From assembly GCA_017412055.1 (NCBI GenBank), contig JAFQOW010000010.1, positions 1 through 64,000 on the forward strand: a DNA stretch of 64,000 bases. Reading direction: 5' to 3'. Below are positions 26,671-36,070 of the stretch, one piece after another (within the stretch, counting starts at the first letter, position 1; every line of letters begins with the position of its first letter). The translations under genes and the position numbers were made by a program. The stretch comes from Lachnospiraceae bacterium. GTDB taxonomy: Bacteria; Bacillota; Clostridia; Lachnospirales; Lachnospiraceae. The notes under the pieces were generated by a model that saw only the letters and a program-made list of their open reading frames with translations, was not told the DNA's origin and made no database searches.

Positions 26671-27324
26671 ATGATAAAGCTATATTTTATCAGGCATGGA
26701 AGGCAGAATAGTGGTCTGTGCAATGTGGATGTGCCTTTAGATGAGGCTGGGGAAAAGCAGGCAGAGCTTGTGGCAAAGCGTTTAAAGGGATATGATATAC
26801 ATAGGTTATATTGTAGTGGCTTGATAAGAGCAAAGCAGACTGCTAAGATAATAGGGAAAGAACTTGATTTAACGGAATACATAGAGGAAGATTTAAGAGA
26901 GATTTCCTACGGTGACTTGGAAGGGCTTAGTGGAGAGCAGATGAAAAGTCGATACGGAGATTTTTTAGAGCAAAGAAAGCTTGCAAGGGAAGATTTGCCA
27001 TGCCCAGGTGGGGAAACAGGGCAGGATGTGTATAACCGAGCCATGCCAGTTATAAAAAGGATTATAGAAAAAGCGAAGGAAGAAGAAATTCAAAACATAG
27101 CTATAGTCACTCACGGGGGACTTATACGAAGTGTGGTGGCAGGAATATTAGAAGCTGATTTTGCAAAGAAGCTATGCGTGGCCAAGGATTTGGAAAATTG
27201 CAGCATAACTGAGATAGATTATGATGAGGCGACAGAAAACTTTATATTAGAGCGACTGAATGATTTTGCTCATATAGAAGCAGAGCCTATTTTACTTAGA
27301 AAATATTTTAAGAGAAGCTTATAA
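26671..27324 (+). CDS. Histidine phosphatase family protein
   Basis: A 217-residue phosphoglycerate mutase-like phosphatase: RHG at residues 8-10 (catalytic His), E in DLREISYGDLEG near 83, and VTHGGLIRSV near 153 with the second His. GpmB/CobC-like members dephosphorylate diverse small molecules; the substrate is not evident. RBS AGGAGAAGG before ATG 26671. It precedes the gyrase-type genes by 22 bases and may be in their transcript. Confidence 0.87.
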   Translation: MIKLYFIRHGRQNSGLCNVDVPLDEAGEKQAELVAKRLKGYDIHRLYCSGLIRAKQTAKIIGKELDLTEYIEEDLREISYGDLEGLSGEQMKSRYGDFLEQRKLAREDLPCPGGETGQDVYNRAMPVIKRIIEKAKEEEIQNIAIVTHGGLIRSVVAGILEADFAKKLCVAKDLENCSITEIDYDEATENFILERLNDFAHIEAEPILLRKYFKRSL

Positions 27325-27346
27325 TAATAGAAATGGAGTGTGCGAA

Positions 27347-29287
27347 ATGGCAGGAAAGAGCCTAGATACAACAGTAGAAAAAAAATATGATGCCAATAGT
27401 ATTTCCGTATTGGAGGGCTTAGAGGCGGTTAGAAAGCGTCCTGGAATGTATATCGGAAGTGTTTCTACAAAGGGATTAAATCACCTTATATATGAAATTG
27501 TAGATAACTCGGTGGATGAGCATCTTGCAGGACATTGTAGTGAGATAACAGTTATATTGGAAAAGGATGGAACAGCGACTGTTAAGGATAATGGTCGAGG
27601 AATTCCAGTTGGTATAAATGAAAAGACAGGCAGACCGGCTGTGGAAGTAGTATTTACAGTACTTCACGCAGGTGGTAAGTTTGGCGATGGCGGATATAAG
27701 ATATCAGGTGGTCTTCACGGTGTAGGTGCATCTGTTGTTAATGCCCTTTCAGAGTGGCTTGAAGTAAATGTAAGAACTGATGGTAAGGTATATAATCAGC
27801 GCTATGAGCAGGGTCGTATTATGTACGATTTAAAAGAGAATGGTACATGTCGAAAAAACGATACAGGAACTACAGTAACTTTCCTTCCAGATAAGGAGAT
27901 ATTTGAAAAAACATATTTTAAGGCTGAGGCTATTAAGAGCCGTCTTCACGAGACAGCTTATCTTAACCCGGAATTAAAGATTACATTTGAAAATAAAAGA
28001 TATGGCGAGGAGGAGAAGGTAGTATTCTACGAGCCAGACGGAATAAAGGCATATGTAAGAGAGTTAAATGAAGGAAAAGAGAAGCTTCATGATGTTATCT
28101 ATTTTAAGCGTAATCAGGATGGAATAGAGATAGAGGCAGCATTTCAGTTTGTAGATGAATTCCAGGAGAATATATTAGGCTTTTGTAATAATATATACAC
28201 ACAGGAAGGTGGAACACATATTACAGGCTTTAAGACTAAGTATACAACTGTTATTAATCAGTATGCCAAGGAGATAGGTGTACTTAAGGAAAAGGATGCA
28301 AACTTTACAGGTGCGGACGTAAGAAATGGTATGACAGCGGTTATAGCTGTAAAACATCCAGAACCAAGATTTGAAGGTCAGACGAAGACTAAGCTTGATA
28401 ATCCTGACGCAGGTAAAGTTGCTGGTGAGGTTGCAGGTGAGGAGCTTGTATTTTATTTCGATAAGAATTTAGAGACATTAAAGACAGTTATAGCTTGTGC
28501 GGAAAAGTCAGCAAAGATTAGAAAGGCAGAGGAAAAGGCTAAGACAAATCTTCTTTCAAAACCAAAGTTTTCTATAGATAGCAATGGAAAGCTTGCTAAC
28601 TGTGAAAGCAGAAAGATGGAAGAGTGCGAAGTGTTTATCGTAGAGGGTGACTCTGCTGGTGGTTCGGCTAAAACTGCCAGAGATAGAAGAACACAGGCTA
28701 TTCTTCCTATTAGAGGTAAGATTCTTAATGTAGAAAAGGCTACAATGGATAAGGTCCTTGCCAATGCCGAGATAAAGACAATGATTAATTCCTTTGGCTG
28801 TGGTTTTTCAGAGGGCTATGGCAATGATTTTGATATAACAAAGCTTAGATACAATAAAATAATTATTATGACTGATGCCGATGTAGACGGTGCTCATATA
28901 TCCACACTTTTACTTACATTCTTTTATAGATTTATGCCAGACCTTATCAATGAAGGTCATATATATCTCGCTACATCACCTCTTTACAAGGTAGTGCCAA
29001 AGAAGGGTGAGGGTGAATATCTATATGATGATAAGGCCCTTGAGAAATATAGAAAGACACATCAGGGAACGAGCTTTACATTACAGCGATATAAAGGTCT
29101 TGGAGAGATGGATGCAGAACAGCTATGGGAGACAACTCTTAATCCGGAGACAAGAATATTAAAGCAGGTTGAAATCGAGGATGCCAGAATGGCATCGGAG
29201 GTTACAGAGATGCTTATGGGTAATGATGTAGCGCCAAGAAGACAGTTTATACATGAGCATGCTCATGACGCAGAGATAGATTTATAA
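27347..29287 (+). CDS. Type IIA topoisomerase subunit B (GyrB/ParE)
   Basis: A 646-residue subunit with GHKL ATPase (EIVDNSVDEHLAG near residue 50, DNGRGIP, GGKFGDGGYKISGGLHGVGAS), transducer, and TOPRIM domain with E433 in VEGDSAGGSA and D510/D512/D514 in DADVDGAH. It is the ATPase half of gyrase or topoisomerase IV. ILNVEKA after the TOPRIM is GyrB-like, yet no dnaA, dnaN or recF is nearby, so this may be the second (ParE-type) pair of a Lachnospiraceae genome. ATG 27347 with TGGAG; GTG 27338 is the alternative. Confidence 0.9.
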   Translation: MAGKSLDTTVEKKYDANSISVLEGLEAVRKRPGMYIGSVSTKGLNHLIYEIVDNSVDEHLAGHCSEITVILEKDGTATVKDNGRGIPVGINEKTGRPAVEVVFTVLHAGGKFGDGGYKISGGLHGVGASVVNALSEWLEVNVRTDGKVYNQRYEQGRIMYDLKENGTCRKNDTGTTVTFLPDKEIFEKTYFKAEAIKSRLHETAYLNPELKITFENKRYGEEEKVVFYEPDGIKAYVRELNEGKEKLHDVIYFKRNQDGIEIEAAFQFVDEFQENILGFCNNIYTQEGGTHITGFKTKYTTVINQYAKEIGVLKEKDANFTGADVRNGMTAVIAVKHPEPRFEGQTKTKLDNPDAGKVAGEVAGEELVFYFDKNLETLKTVIACAEKSAKIRKAEEKAKTNLLSKPKFSIDSNGKLANCESRKMEECEVFIVEGDSAGGSAKTARDRRTQAILPIRGKILNVEKATMDKVLANAEIKTMINSFGCGFSEGYGNDFDITKLRYNKIIIMTDADVDGAHISTLLLTFFYRFMPDLINEGHIYLATSPLYKVVPKKGEGEYLYDDKALEKYRKTHQGTSFTLQRYKGLGEMDAEQLWETTLNPETRILKQVEIEDARMASEVTEMLMGNDVAPRRQFIHEHAHDAEIDL

Positions 29288-29373
29288 TAGTCGTGAGGAA
29301 GCTGCCCTTTAGGGACAGACCACTGGTAACCAGATTGGAGAAATGTTAATTCTTGAGAATAAAGGAGATTTTT
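29288..29373 (+). other. Structured gap between topoisomerase genes
   Basis: Two small hairpins, TGCCCT/AGGGACA at about 29306-29320 and CTGGT-A-ACCAG at about 29324-29334, lie between the subunit genes. Possible processing or translational control; no T run, so not terminators. Confidence 0.4.
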
Positions 29374-31842
29374 ATGGCTGAACAAATTTTAAAAACAGAA
29401 TATTCGGACGTAATGCAAAAGTCATATATCGATTACGCCATGAGCGTTATAAGCGCCAGAGCATTGCCAGATATACGAGATGGCTTAAAGCCAGTTCAAA
29501 GAAGAGTATTATTTGCCATGGATGAGTTGGGGCTTAACCATGACAAGCCACATAGAAAATCAGCCCGTATCGTAGGTGATACAATGGGTAAATATCATCC
29601 TCATGGAGATAGCTCTATATACGAGGCATTGGTAGTATTGGAGCAGGATTTTAAGAAAGGTATGGCTCTTGTAGATGGTCATGGAAATTTTGGTTCCATC
29701 GAAGGTGATGGAGCAGCTGCTATGCGATACACAGAAGCTAAGCTTATGAAATTTACTCAGGAGGTTTATCTAGCTGATTTGGATAAAAATGTAGTAGATT
29801 TTATGCCTAACTTTGATGAGACGGAGAAGGAGCCGGTGGTTCTTCCTGTTCGTGTGCCCAATATACTTATAAATGGCGCAGAAGGTATCGCTGTAGGTAT
29901 GACCACAAGTATTCCTACACATAATCTTTCAGAGGTTGTAGATGCAGTAATTGCTTACATAGATAATGAAGATATAACCACAAGAGAACTTATGGAATAT
30001 ATGCCAGGCCCAGATTTTCCTACAGGCGGTTTGGTAATAAATAAGAGCGAATTAGAATCTATCTACGAGTCAGGAAATGGAAAGATAAAGCTTAGAGGCA
30101 AGGTTGAATTTGAGGAAGGCAAGGGTAGAAGTGAAAAGGATAAGCTGGTTATCACTGAGATTCCATACACTATGATAGGAGCTGGAATAGGCAAATTTAT
30201 ATCAGATGTGGCAGAGCTTGTGGAGACAAAGAAGACATCTGATATCGTAGATATATCAAATCAGTCTTCCAAGGAAGGTATAAGAATTGTTTTAGAGCTA
30301 AAAAAAGGTGCTGATATAGAGAATCTTAAAAATATGCTCTATAAAAAGACAAAGCTTGAGGATACCTTCGGTGTGAATATGCTTGCAGTAGTTGATGGAA
30401 GACCGGAGACATTGGGACTTAAGGCTATCATAGAGCACAACATTAAGTTCCAGTATGAGCTTGCAACAAGAAAGTATACTTCCCTTTTAAATAAAGAGCT
30501 AGACCAAAAGGAGATTAAGGAAGGTCTTATAAAGGCTTGCAATATTATAGATTTAATCATTGAAATCCTTAGAGGCTCTCAGAATTTAAAGGATGCAAAG
30601 GCGTGTCTTACAAAGGGAGATACAACGAATATAAAGTTTAAAAACAAAGAGTCTGAAATATATGCCAGCCAGCTGTGCTTCACTGACAAGCAGGCACAGG
30701 CTATATTAGAGCTTAGATTATATAAGTTAATAGGTCTTGAGATATTAGCTCTTCAGAAGGATTATGAGGATATAGTAAATCGTATAGCTCAGTATGAAGA
30801 TATATTAAATAATCCATCCTCTATGAAGAAGGTTATCAAGAAGGATTTACAAAATATCAAGAAAAATTATGGTGTACCTAGACGCACCGTATTGGAAGAT
30901 GCGGAAACTGCTGTATATGTGGAAAAGAAGATAGAAGAGCAGCAGGTAATGTTCTTAATGGATAGATTCTCATATGCTAAGACTATAGATATGGCTACCT
31001 ATGAGAGAAATAAGGAGGCAGCTCACGCAGAGAATAAATATATCTTCTCATGTATGAATACAGATAAGCTTTGCTTATTTACAGATACAGGTATGCTTCA
31101 TCAAATAAAGATACTTGATTTACCATTTGTGAAGTTTAGAGATAAGGGAACACCTATTGATAATGTGGGTAATTATAATAGCGCCAATGAAAATATTATA
31201 TTTATAGCGCCTGCACTGGATATTAAGGACAAAATGCTCTTGTTTACATCTCAAAATGGTATGATGAAGCTTGTGGATGCGGCAGAATTTGACGTTACAA
31301 AGAAGACGGTTGCGGCTACAAAGCTTGGAGATGGAGATAAGCTTTTAAGTGTCCAGATTACTGATGCTGTGGAGAAATCAGTAGCTGAAAGTATGAGTGA
31401 GGACGTTATAGAGCCAGTAATGCTAAGCGGTGGCTTTGATGGTGGAATGGACGACGACTTTAGTGGAATGGATGATGGATTCGCAGGAGGCTTTGACGAA
31501 GGCTTTGGTATGGACTTTAGCTTTGATAGCGGAATGCAGATGCAGTTTGGCTTAAGCGAAGAAACTTCAGCTGAGGGCGAAGAGGGCATATTTACAAATG
31601 AAATAGTAGTTCTTCAGACTGCTAAAGGAATGTTCTTACGATTCCCACTTCGAGAAATTCCTGAAAAGAAGAAGGGTGCAATCGGAGTTAGAGGTATTAA
31701 GCTTGATAAGGATGATTATGTAACGGATGTATACGTTTTAGATGCCGGCGATAATATGGAAGTAGAGTTTAAGGGCAAGAAGGTAGAGCTTAGAAAGCTT
31801 AAAACTACAAAGCGCGACGGAAAAGGAACAAAAGTTAGATAA
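29374..31842 (+). CDS. Type IIA topoisomerase subunit A (GyrA/ParC) with acidic CTD insertion
   Basis: An 822-residue subunit. It has the winged helix with catalytic Tyr Y119 (AAAMRYTE), the QRR region and the coiled-coil/tower domain, followed by a C-terminal beta-pinwheel starting near 520. The CTD is interrupted at about residues 686-738 by a low-complexity Gly/Asp/Phe/Met segment (GGFDGGMDDDFSGMDDGF and on). A canonical GyrA box (QRRGGKG) is not seen; EKKKGAIGVRG stands in a similar place. It cuts and rejoins DNA with the partner upstream. Whether it is gyrase or topoisomerase IV is unsettled. RBS AAAGGAG precedes ATG 29374. Confidence 0.88.
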   Translation: MAEQILKTEYSDVMQKSYIDYAMSVISARALPDIRDGLKPVQRRVLFAMDELGLNHDKPHRKSARIVGDTMGKYHPHGDSSIYEALVVLEQDFKKGMALVDGHGNFGSIEGDGAAAMRYTEAKLMKFTQEVYLADLDKNVVDFMPNFDETEKEPVVLPVRVPNILINGAEGIAVGMTTSIPTHNLSEVVDAVIAYIDNEDITTRELMEYMPGPDFPTGGLVINKSELESIYESGNGKIKLRGKVEFEEGKGRSEKDKLVITEIPYTMIGAGIGKFISDVAELVETKKTSDIVDISNQSSKEGIRIVLELKKGADIENLKNMLYKKTKLEDTFGVNMLAVVDGRPETLGLKAIIEHNIKFQYELATRKYTSLLNKELDQKEIKEGLIKACNIIDLIIEILRGSQNLKDAKACLTKGDTTNIKFKNKESEIYASQLCFTDKQAQAILELRLYKLIGLEILALQKDYEDIVNRIAQYEDILNNPSSMKKVIKKDLQNIKKNYGVPRRTVLEDAETAVYVEKKIEEQQVMFLMDRFSYAKTIDMATYERNKEAAHAENKYIFSCMNTDKLCLFTDTGMLHQIKILDLPFVKFRDKGTPIDNVGNYNSANENIIFIAPALDIKDKMLLFTSQNGMMKLVDAAEFDVTKKTVAATKLGDGDKLLSVQITDAVEKSVAESMSEDVIEPVMLSGGFDGGMDDDFSGMDDGFAGGFDEGFGMDFSFDSGMQMQFGLSEETSAEGEEGIFTNEIVVLQTAKGMFLRFPLREIPEKKKGAIGVRGIKLDKDDYVTDVYVLDAGDNMEVEFKGKKVELRKLKTTKRDGKGTKVR

Positions 31843-31921
31843 TAATTGTCTAAACACAAGAAAAGTGGTATAATATATTAAATTGAATTGTAGAAAATCT
31901 AATAAGCTTGGAGGCGATTGT

Positions 31922-32977
31922 ATGAGTAATAGCAAATATGTAGCTTATATGGGTTCATATACACATGGAAAAGCTAAAGGAATAACTATATGTGATGTAG
32001 ATGTGGAGAATGGTGTATTTATACCAAGAAAAGAAGTGGAAGTGGGAAATCCATCGTACCTTCGCATAGCCAATAATGGAAAGTATTTATATTCAGTATC
32101 AGACTTAGGTATCACAGCATTTAAGATACTTAAGGATGGTGACTTGGAGTTTATGAACCTTGGTACTATCAATGGTATGAGAGCTTGTCATATCAGTGTG
32201 GACAAGCAGGATGAATATATATTCACAGCTGGTTATCATGATGGCAAGGCTACAGTTGTAAAGATTAATGAAGATGGCAGTGTAGGAAGGATGACTTCAG
32301 AGGTTATGCATAAGGGTATGGGTAGTATCGCTGAGAGAAACTTTAGACCACATATCACATGTGCGAGACTTACACCAGACCAGAAATTTATGGTAGCTTG
32401 TGACGTGGGAATTGATCAGGTTAAGATATACAAGTTTGATAAGAATACAGGACGTATATCATTGGTGGATATACTTAGATGTGAGCTTAATTCAGCTCCT
32501 AGAAGTATGCTTTTTAGCCCAGATGGAAAATATGCATACCTTATCTGTCAGCTTATGAATTGTGTGAATGTATATAAGTACAGCTCAGATGGAAATCAGC
32601 CAAATTTTGAGCAGATTCAGCAGATAAGTACATTGGGTAAGAGTTATAATGACAAGAGTGCGGCAGCAGCTCTTAGATTCTCAAGTGATAGCACTAAGCT
32701 ATTTGTATCAAATGCAGGAGATAATTCAGTAGCTTTCTTTGAGAGAGATGTGGAGACAGGCTTACTTACAAAGCGCTCAGTATTACCTATAAGCGGAGAT
32801 TATCCAAAGCAGATATGCGTATTCCCAGATGATTTGCATATAGCAAGTATGAACCATGAATCAAATACTATCACATTCTTTGAGATAGACTATGAAAAGG
32901 GACTTCTTGTAATGCATGGAAAACCAGTTAAGGTGGAGACACCTAATGTAGCTGTTATAGCCAAGATAGAGGAATAA
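31922..32977 (+). CDS. Lactonase family beta-propeller protein (6-phosphogluconolactonase-like)
   Basis: A 351-residue seven-bladed propeller of the lactonase family (YbhE/Pgl type): repeated blade strands such as NPSYLRIANNGKYLYSV, RPHITCARLTPDQKFMVACD and SMLFSPDGKYAYL are visible. Some members hydrolyse 6-phosphogluconolactone; others have unknown substrates. No pentose phosphate genes are adjacent, so the assignment stays at family level. ATG 31922 has GGAGG at 31909-31913. It stands between the topoisomerase genes and folC with a short gap of 17 bases to folC. Confidence 0.82.
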   Translation: MSNSKYVAYMGSYTHGKAKGITICDVDVENGVFIPRKEVEVGNPSYLRIANNGKYLYSVSDLGITAFKILKDGDLEFMNLGTINGMRACHISVDKQDEYIFTAGYHDGKATVVKINEDGSVGRMTSEVMHKGMGSIAERNFRPHITCARLTPDQKFMVACDVGIDQVKIYKFDKNTGRISLVDILRCELNSAPRSMLFSPDGKYAYLICQLMNCVNVYKYSSDGNQPNFEQIQQISTLGKSYNDKSAAAALRFSSDSTKLFVSNAGDNSVAFFERDVETGLLTKRSVLPISGDYPKQICVFPDDLHIASMNHESNTITFFEIDYEKGLLVMHGKPVKVETPNVAVIAKIEE

Positions 32978-32994
32978 AGAATTAGTGGAAGAAT

Positions 32995-34242
32995 ATGGAG
33001 TTTAAGGAAGCAAAAGAATATATAGACGGACTTAGTAAATATGGAAGCAAGTTAGGCCTTGATAATATCAAGGCTTTACTTGCTTTACTTGATAATCCAG
33101 AGGATAAGTTAAATGTAATACATGTGGCAGGGACAAATGGCAAGGGTTCAACCATTGCATTTATGGGAAACATATTAAAAAAAGCAGGATATAAGGTAGG
33201 AAAATATACATCGCCAGTTGTTTTTGAATACCTTGAAAAATATCAGATTAATGATAAAAATATAGATGAGGAAGCATTTGTCAGCCTTGTGAGTAAGGTA
33301 AAAAAAGCCTTGGAACAGATGAAGGAGCAAGATATTCAGCCTACTATATTTGAAGTGGAAACCGCTATGGCATTTGAGTATTTTAAGAGCGAAAAATGTG
33401 ATGTGGTTATATTGGAAACTGGTATGGGCGGTGATATGGATGCTACAAATGTCTGTCATAAGGTTTTGGCAAGTGTGTTAGTTTCTATTAGCTTGGACCA
33501 CACGAGCTTTTTGGGAGACACCATAGAAGAGATTGCAGAGCACAAGGCAGGGATTATAAAAGATGGCTGTCCAGTAGTTGTCATGAGACAACAGGAAAAT
33601 GTTATGAAGGTCATAAGAGAAAAAGCCTTAAAATGCAATTCGCCAGTTTATTTAGCAGATAGTGTAGATAAGAAAACAGGCCTTGCAGGTGAGTGGCAAA
33701 AATACAATGCAGGTGTGGCTGTAAAGGTGATGGAAGTGTTAGCCAATGAACATAGCTTTAAGATAAATGATGAGCATATAGATAAGGGATTGGTTGATGT
33801 TAAGTGGCCAGGGCGATTTGAAAGGATTTTAGATAATCCTTGCATCATCATAGATGGAGCACATAATCCAGATGCAGCCATAAGGCTACGGGAGACTATT
33901 GACGCAGAATATAAGGACACAAAATTTGTATATATAATAGGAGTGTTAGGAGATAAGGATTTTGATGAGGTTATTAAAACTATGGCAGATAGGGGTGAGT
34001 ATATTATCACGATTACACCGCCAAATGCCAGAGGTCTGGAAGCTGATACTCTTATGGAGGCTGTAGTAAAATATAATAAAAAGGTACAGGCTGCTGAAAG
34101 CATAGAGAAGGCTTATGATATAGCTATAAATAAGCTTGAAGATATTTCAGGTAACAAAGGTATATTGGCATTTGGTTCATTATCCTATCTAGGAGAGTTT
34201 AAGAGGATATGTAAGGAGAAGGGCAATGATAATAGGAAATAA
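32995..34242 (+). CDS. folC: Bifunctional folylpolyglutamate/dihydrofolate synthase
   Basis: A 415-residue Mur-ligase-like enzyme. P-loop HVAGTNGKGST at 44-54, the Lys/His region VILETGMGGDMDATN near 142, and DGAHNPDA near 288 are all diagnostic. It adds glutamate to dihydropteroate or to folates using ATP. RBS is GTGGAAG before ATG 32995. It overlaps folP by 17 bases, giving a folC-folP operon. Confidence 0.95.
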   Translation: MEFKEAKEYIDGLSKYGSKLGLDNIKALLALLDNPEDKLNVIHVAGTNGKGSTIAFMGNILKKAGYKVGKYTSPVVFEYLEKYQINDKNIDEEAFVSLVSKVKKALEQMKEQDIQPTIFEVETAMAFEYFKSEKCDVVILETGMGGDMDATNVCHKVLASVLVSISLDHTSFLGDTIEEIAEHKAGIIKDGCPVVVMRQQENVMKVIREKALKCNSPVYLADSVDKKTGLAGEWQKYNAGVAVKVMEVLANEHSFKINDEHIDKGLVDVKWPGRFERILDNPCIIIDGAHNPDAAIRLRETIDAEYKDTKFVYIIGVLGDKDFDEVIKTMADRGEYIITITPPNARGLEADTLMEAVVKYNKKVQAAESIEKAYDIAINKLEDISGNKGILAFGSLSYLGEFKRICKEKGNDNRK

Positions 34243-35038
34243 AGAGTTTGATTTTAAAAAAAATATGTATATAATGGGGATTTTAAATGTCACTCCTGAT
34301 TCTTTTTCTGATGGGGGCAAGTGGAATGGTATGGATAAGGCATTAAAGCATGTGGAAGATATGATTAGGGAAGGTGCAGATATTATCGATATCGGAGGAG
34401 AATCTACTAGACCTGGATATATTCCAGTAAAGCCGGAGGAAGAGGTGGAGAGAATCGTTCCGTTTATAGAAAAGATTAATGAGAATTTTCATACGGTTAT
34501 ATCAGTGGATACGTATAAGTCTTATGTGGCAGAGAGGGCGATTGAGGCAGGTGCCCATATGATTAACGATATCTGGGGCTTTAAGGGTGACGATGATATG
34601 GCTAAGATTGTGGCAAAGTACAATGTGCCTTGCTGTATTATGCATAATAGAGATAATGAGAAAAATCCATATATAGACATAGTAAATGATGTGATAGATG
34701 ACTTAAAAGAATCTATAAAGATTGGTATCCAAAATGGAGTATCAAGGCAGAAGCTGATTGTAGACCCAGGGATAGGCTTTGGCAAAACCTTAAAGGATAA
34801 TCTGGTGGTTATGAATAATCTGGAGAAATTAAAGGAGTTAGATTGTCCTATATTGCTTGGAACTTCCAGGAAGTCTATGATAGGTTTGACACTTGATTTG
34901 CCAGTGGAGGATAGACTTGAAGGGACCTTGGCTACGACAACTATCGGACTTATGAAAGGCTGCTCTATAGTTCGAGTTCATGATGTGAAGGAAAACTATA
35001 GGGTTATAAGGATGGCTAAGGCTATAATGGAGGCATAA
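34226..35038 (+). CDS. folP: Dihydropteroate synthase
   Basis: A 270-residue TIM-barrel enzyme with MGILNVTPDSFSDGG at 13-27, DIGGESTRPG near 56, and VDPGIGFGKT near 178 and LGTSRKS near 212, the pterin and p-aminobenzoate sites. It joins p-aminobenzoate to the pterin pyrophosphate made by FolK; the target of sulfonamides. Starts inside folC with AGGAGAAGG upstream, and the DUF5050 gene begins 3 bases after its stop. Confidence 0.96.
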   Translation: MIIGNKEFDFKKNMYIMGILNVTPDSFSDGGKWNGMDKALKHVEDMIREGADIIDIGGESTRPGYIPVKPEEEVERIVPFIEKINENFHTVISVDTYKSYVAERAIEAGAHMINDIWGFKGDDDMAKIVAKYNVPCCIMHNRDNEKNPYIDIVNDVIDDLKESIKIGIQNGVSRQKLIVDPGIGFGKTLKDNLVVMNNLEKLKELDCPILLGTSRKSMIGLTLDLPVEDRLEGTLATTTIGLMKGCSIVRVHDVKENYRVIRMAKAIMEA

Positions 35039-35041
35039 AAT

Positions 35042-36070
35042 ATGAGAAATAGAAAGAAAATAATAGGGATTACCGTTGGTTGTTTGTTACTGGCACTGTT
35101 TATAGGTTTTATTATTTATAATAGTTTAAGTGGAAAGCTTAGATACAACAAAGAAGGTGATGTGGGAAATACTACTGGAAACCTTTATAATGGTGGTTTG
35201 TTTTGTGAATATAAGGGGTATGTGTACTTTTCAAATAAAGCAGATGATAATTCCTTATATCGTATGAAATCCGATGGTACGAAGGTTGAGAAGCTTCATT
35301 CAGACACCGTGTCATATATTCAGGTAATCAATGATTATATATATTATGTGAGAACTAATGATTCGGGGGAGGATGTAGTTCTTAAGGGACAGCCATATGG
35401 AATCTTCAGACTTGAAATCGGAGAAGATAAAGCTGAGCAGATATATAATGGCTTGGTGCTTTCTATGAGAATGCTTGGGAATTATCTATATTTTCAGTCA
35501 TATGAAAACGGAGTACATATACAGTTAAAGAAGATAAAAATCGACGGTAAGGAGCTTAAGATTATCAGTGATGAGGATTATGAGCCAATATGTGTAAATG
35601 GAACAGATATATATTTCACAGAGGTTAAGAATAGTCATAATCTTATGAGAATGGATACAAAAAATGACAGAATCATGACGGCATCAGAAGGAAATTACTA
35701 CAAGCCTACATTTGTAAAGGGTTATATGTACTATATTAATTTGGCAGATGGGATGAAGCTTACACGAGTTAACTTAGCAAGTGATAAGGAAGAAGTGTTA
35801 GATGAGGGCAAGTGTATAAATTACAATGTAAATGAAGAAGAGAATGTAATATATTATCAGCTTGAGAATGAGGATGCTCATTCGCTGTGCAGAATGACAT
35901 TGTCAGGAGATAAAAAGGTAGTGATTACAGAAGGTGATTGCATCAGCATACATATAACAAAAAACTACACTTACTTCTATAAAATCACAGGAGCAAGTGT
36001 AGATGATGTAACATTGTATCGAGTTAAAACCAATGGAAGCAGTATCCAGGCTGTTAATTTTTCTCGGTAA
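35042..36070 (+). CDS. DUF5050 domain protein, membrane-anchored propeller
   Basis: A 342-residue protein with an N-terminal signal-anchor (residues 7-27) and an extracellular region made of repeated strands of the form YxxYxxxGYVYFSNKADDNSLYRMKxDG, as in DUF5050, which folds as a beta-propeller. Function unknown. It is translationally close to folP (3 bases), though a folate role is not implied. Its last 17 bases overlap the 3' end of the convergent folB-folK gene. Confidence 0.8.
   Translation: MRNRKKIIGITVGCLLLALFIGFIIYNSLSGKLRYNKEGDVGNTTGNLYNGGLFCEYKGYVYFSNKADDNSLYRMKSDGTKVEKLHSDTVSYIQVINDYIYYVRTNDSGEDVVLKGQPYGIFRLEIGEDKAEQIYNGLVLSMRMLGNYLYFQSYENGVHIQLKKIKIDGKELKIISDEDYEPICVNGTDIYFTEVKNSHNLMRMDTKNDRIMTASEGNYYKPTFVKGYMYYINLADGMKLTRVNLASDKEEVLDEGKCINYNVNEEENVIYYQLENEDAHSLCRMTLSGDKKVVITEGDCISIHITKNYTYFYKITGASVDDVTLYRVKTNGSSIQAVNFSR

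Noticed and set aside
29288-29373. T-box or riboswitch between the topoisomerase genes
   Set aside because: Only two small hairpins; no T-box core sequence, no terminator.
27347-31842. Firm naming as gyrB-gyrA
   Set aside because: Motifs of both gyrase and topoisomerase IV are mixed, the usual dnaA/recF context is missing, and no canonical GyrA box is seen, so symbols were left blank.
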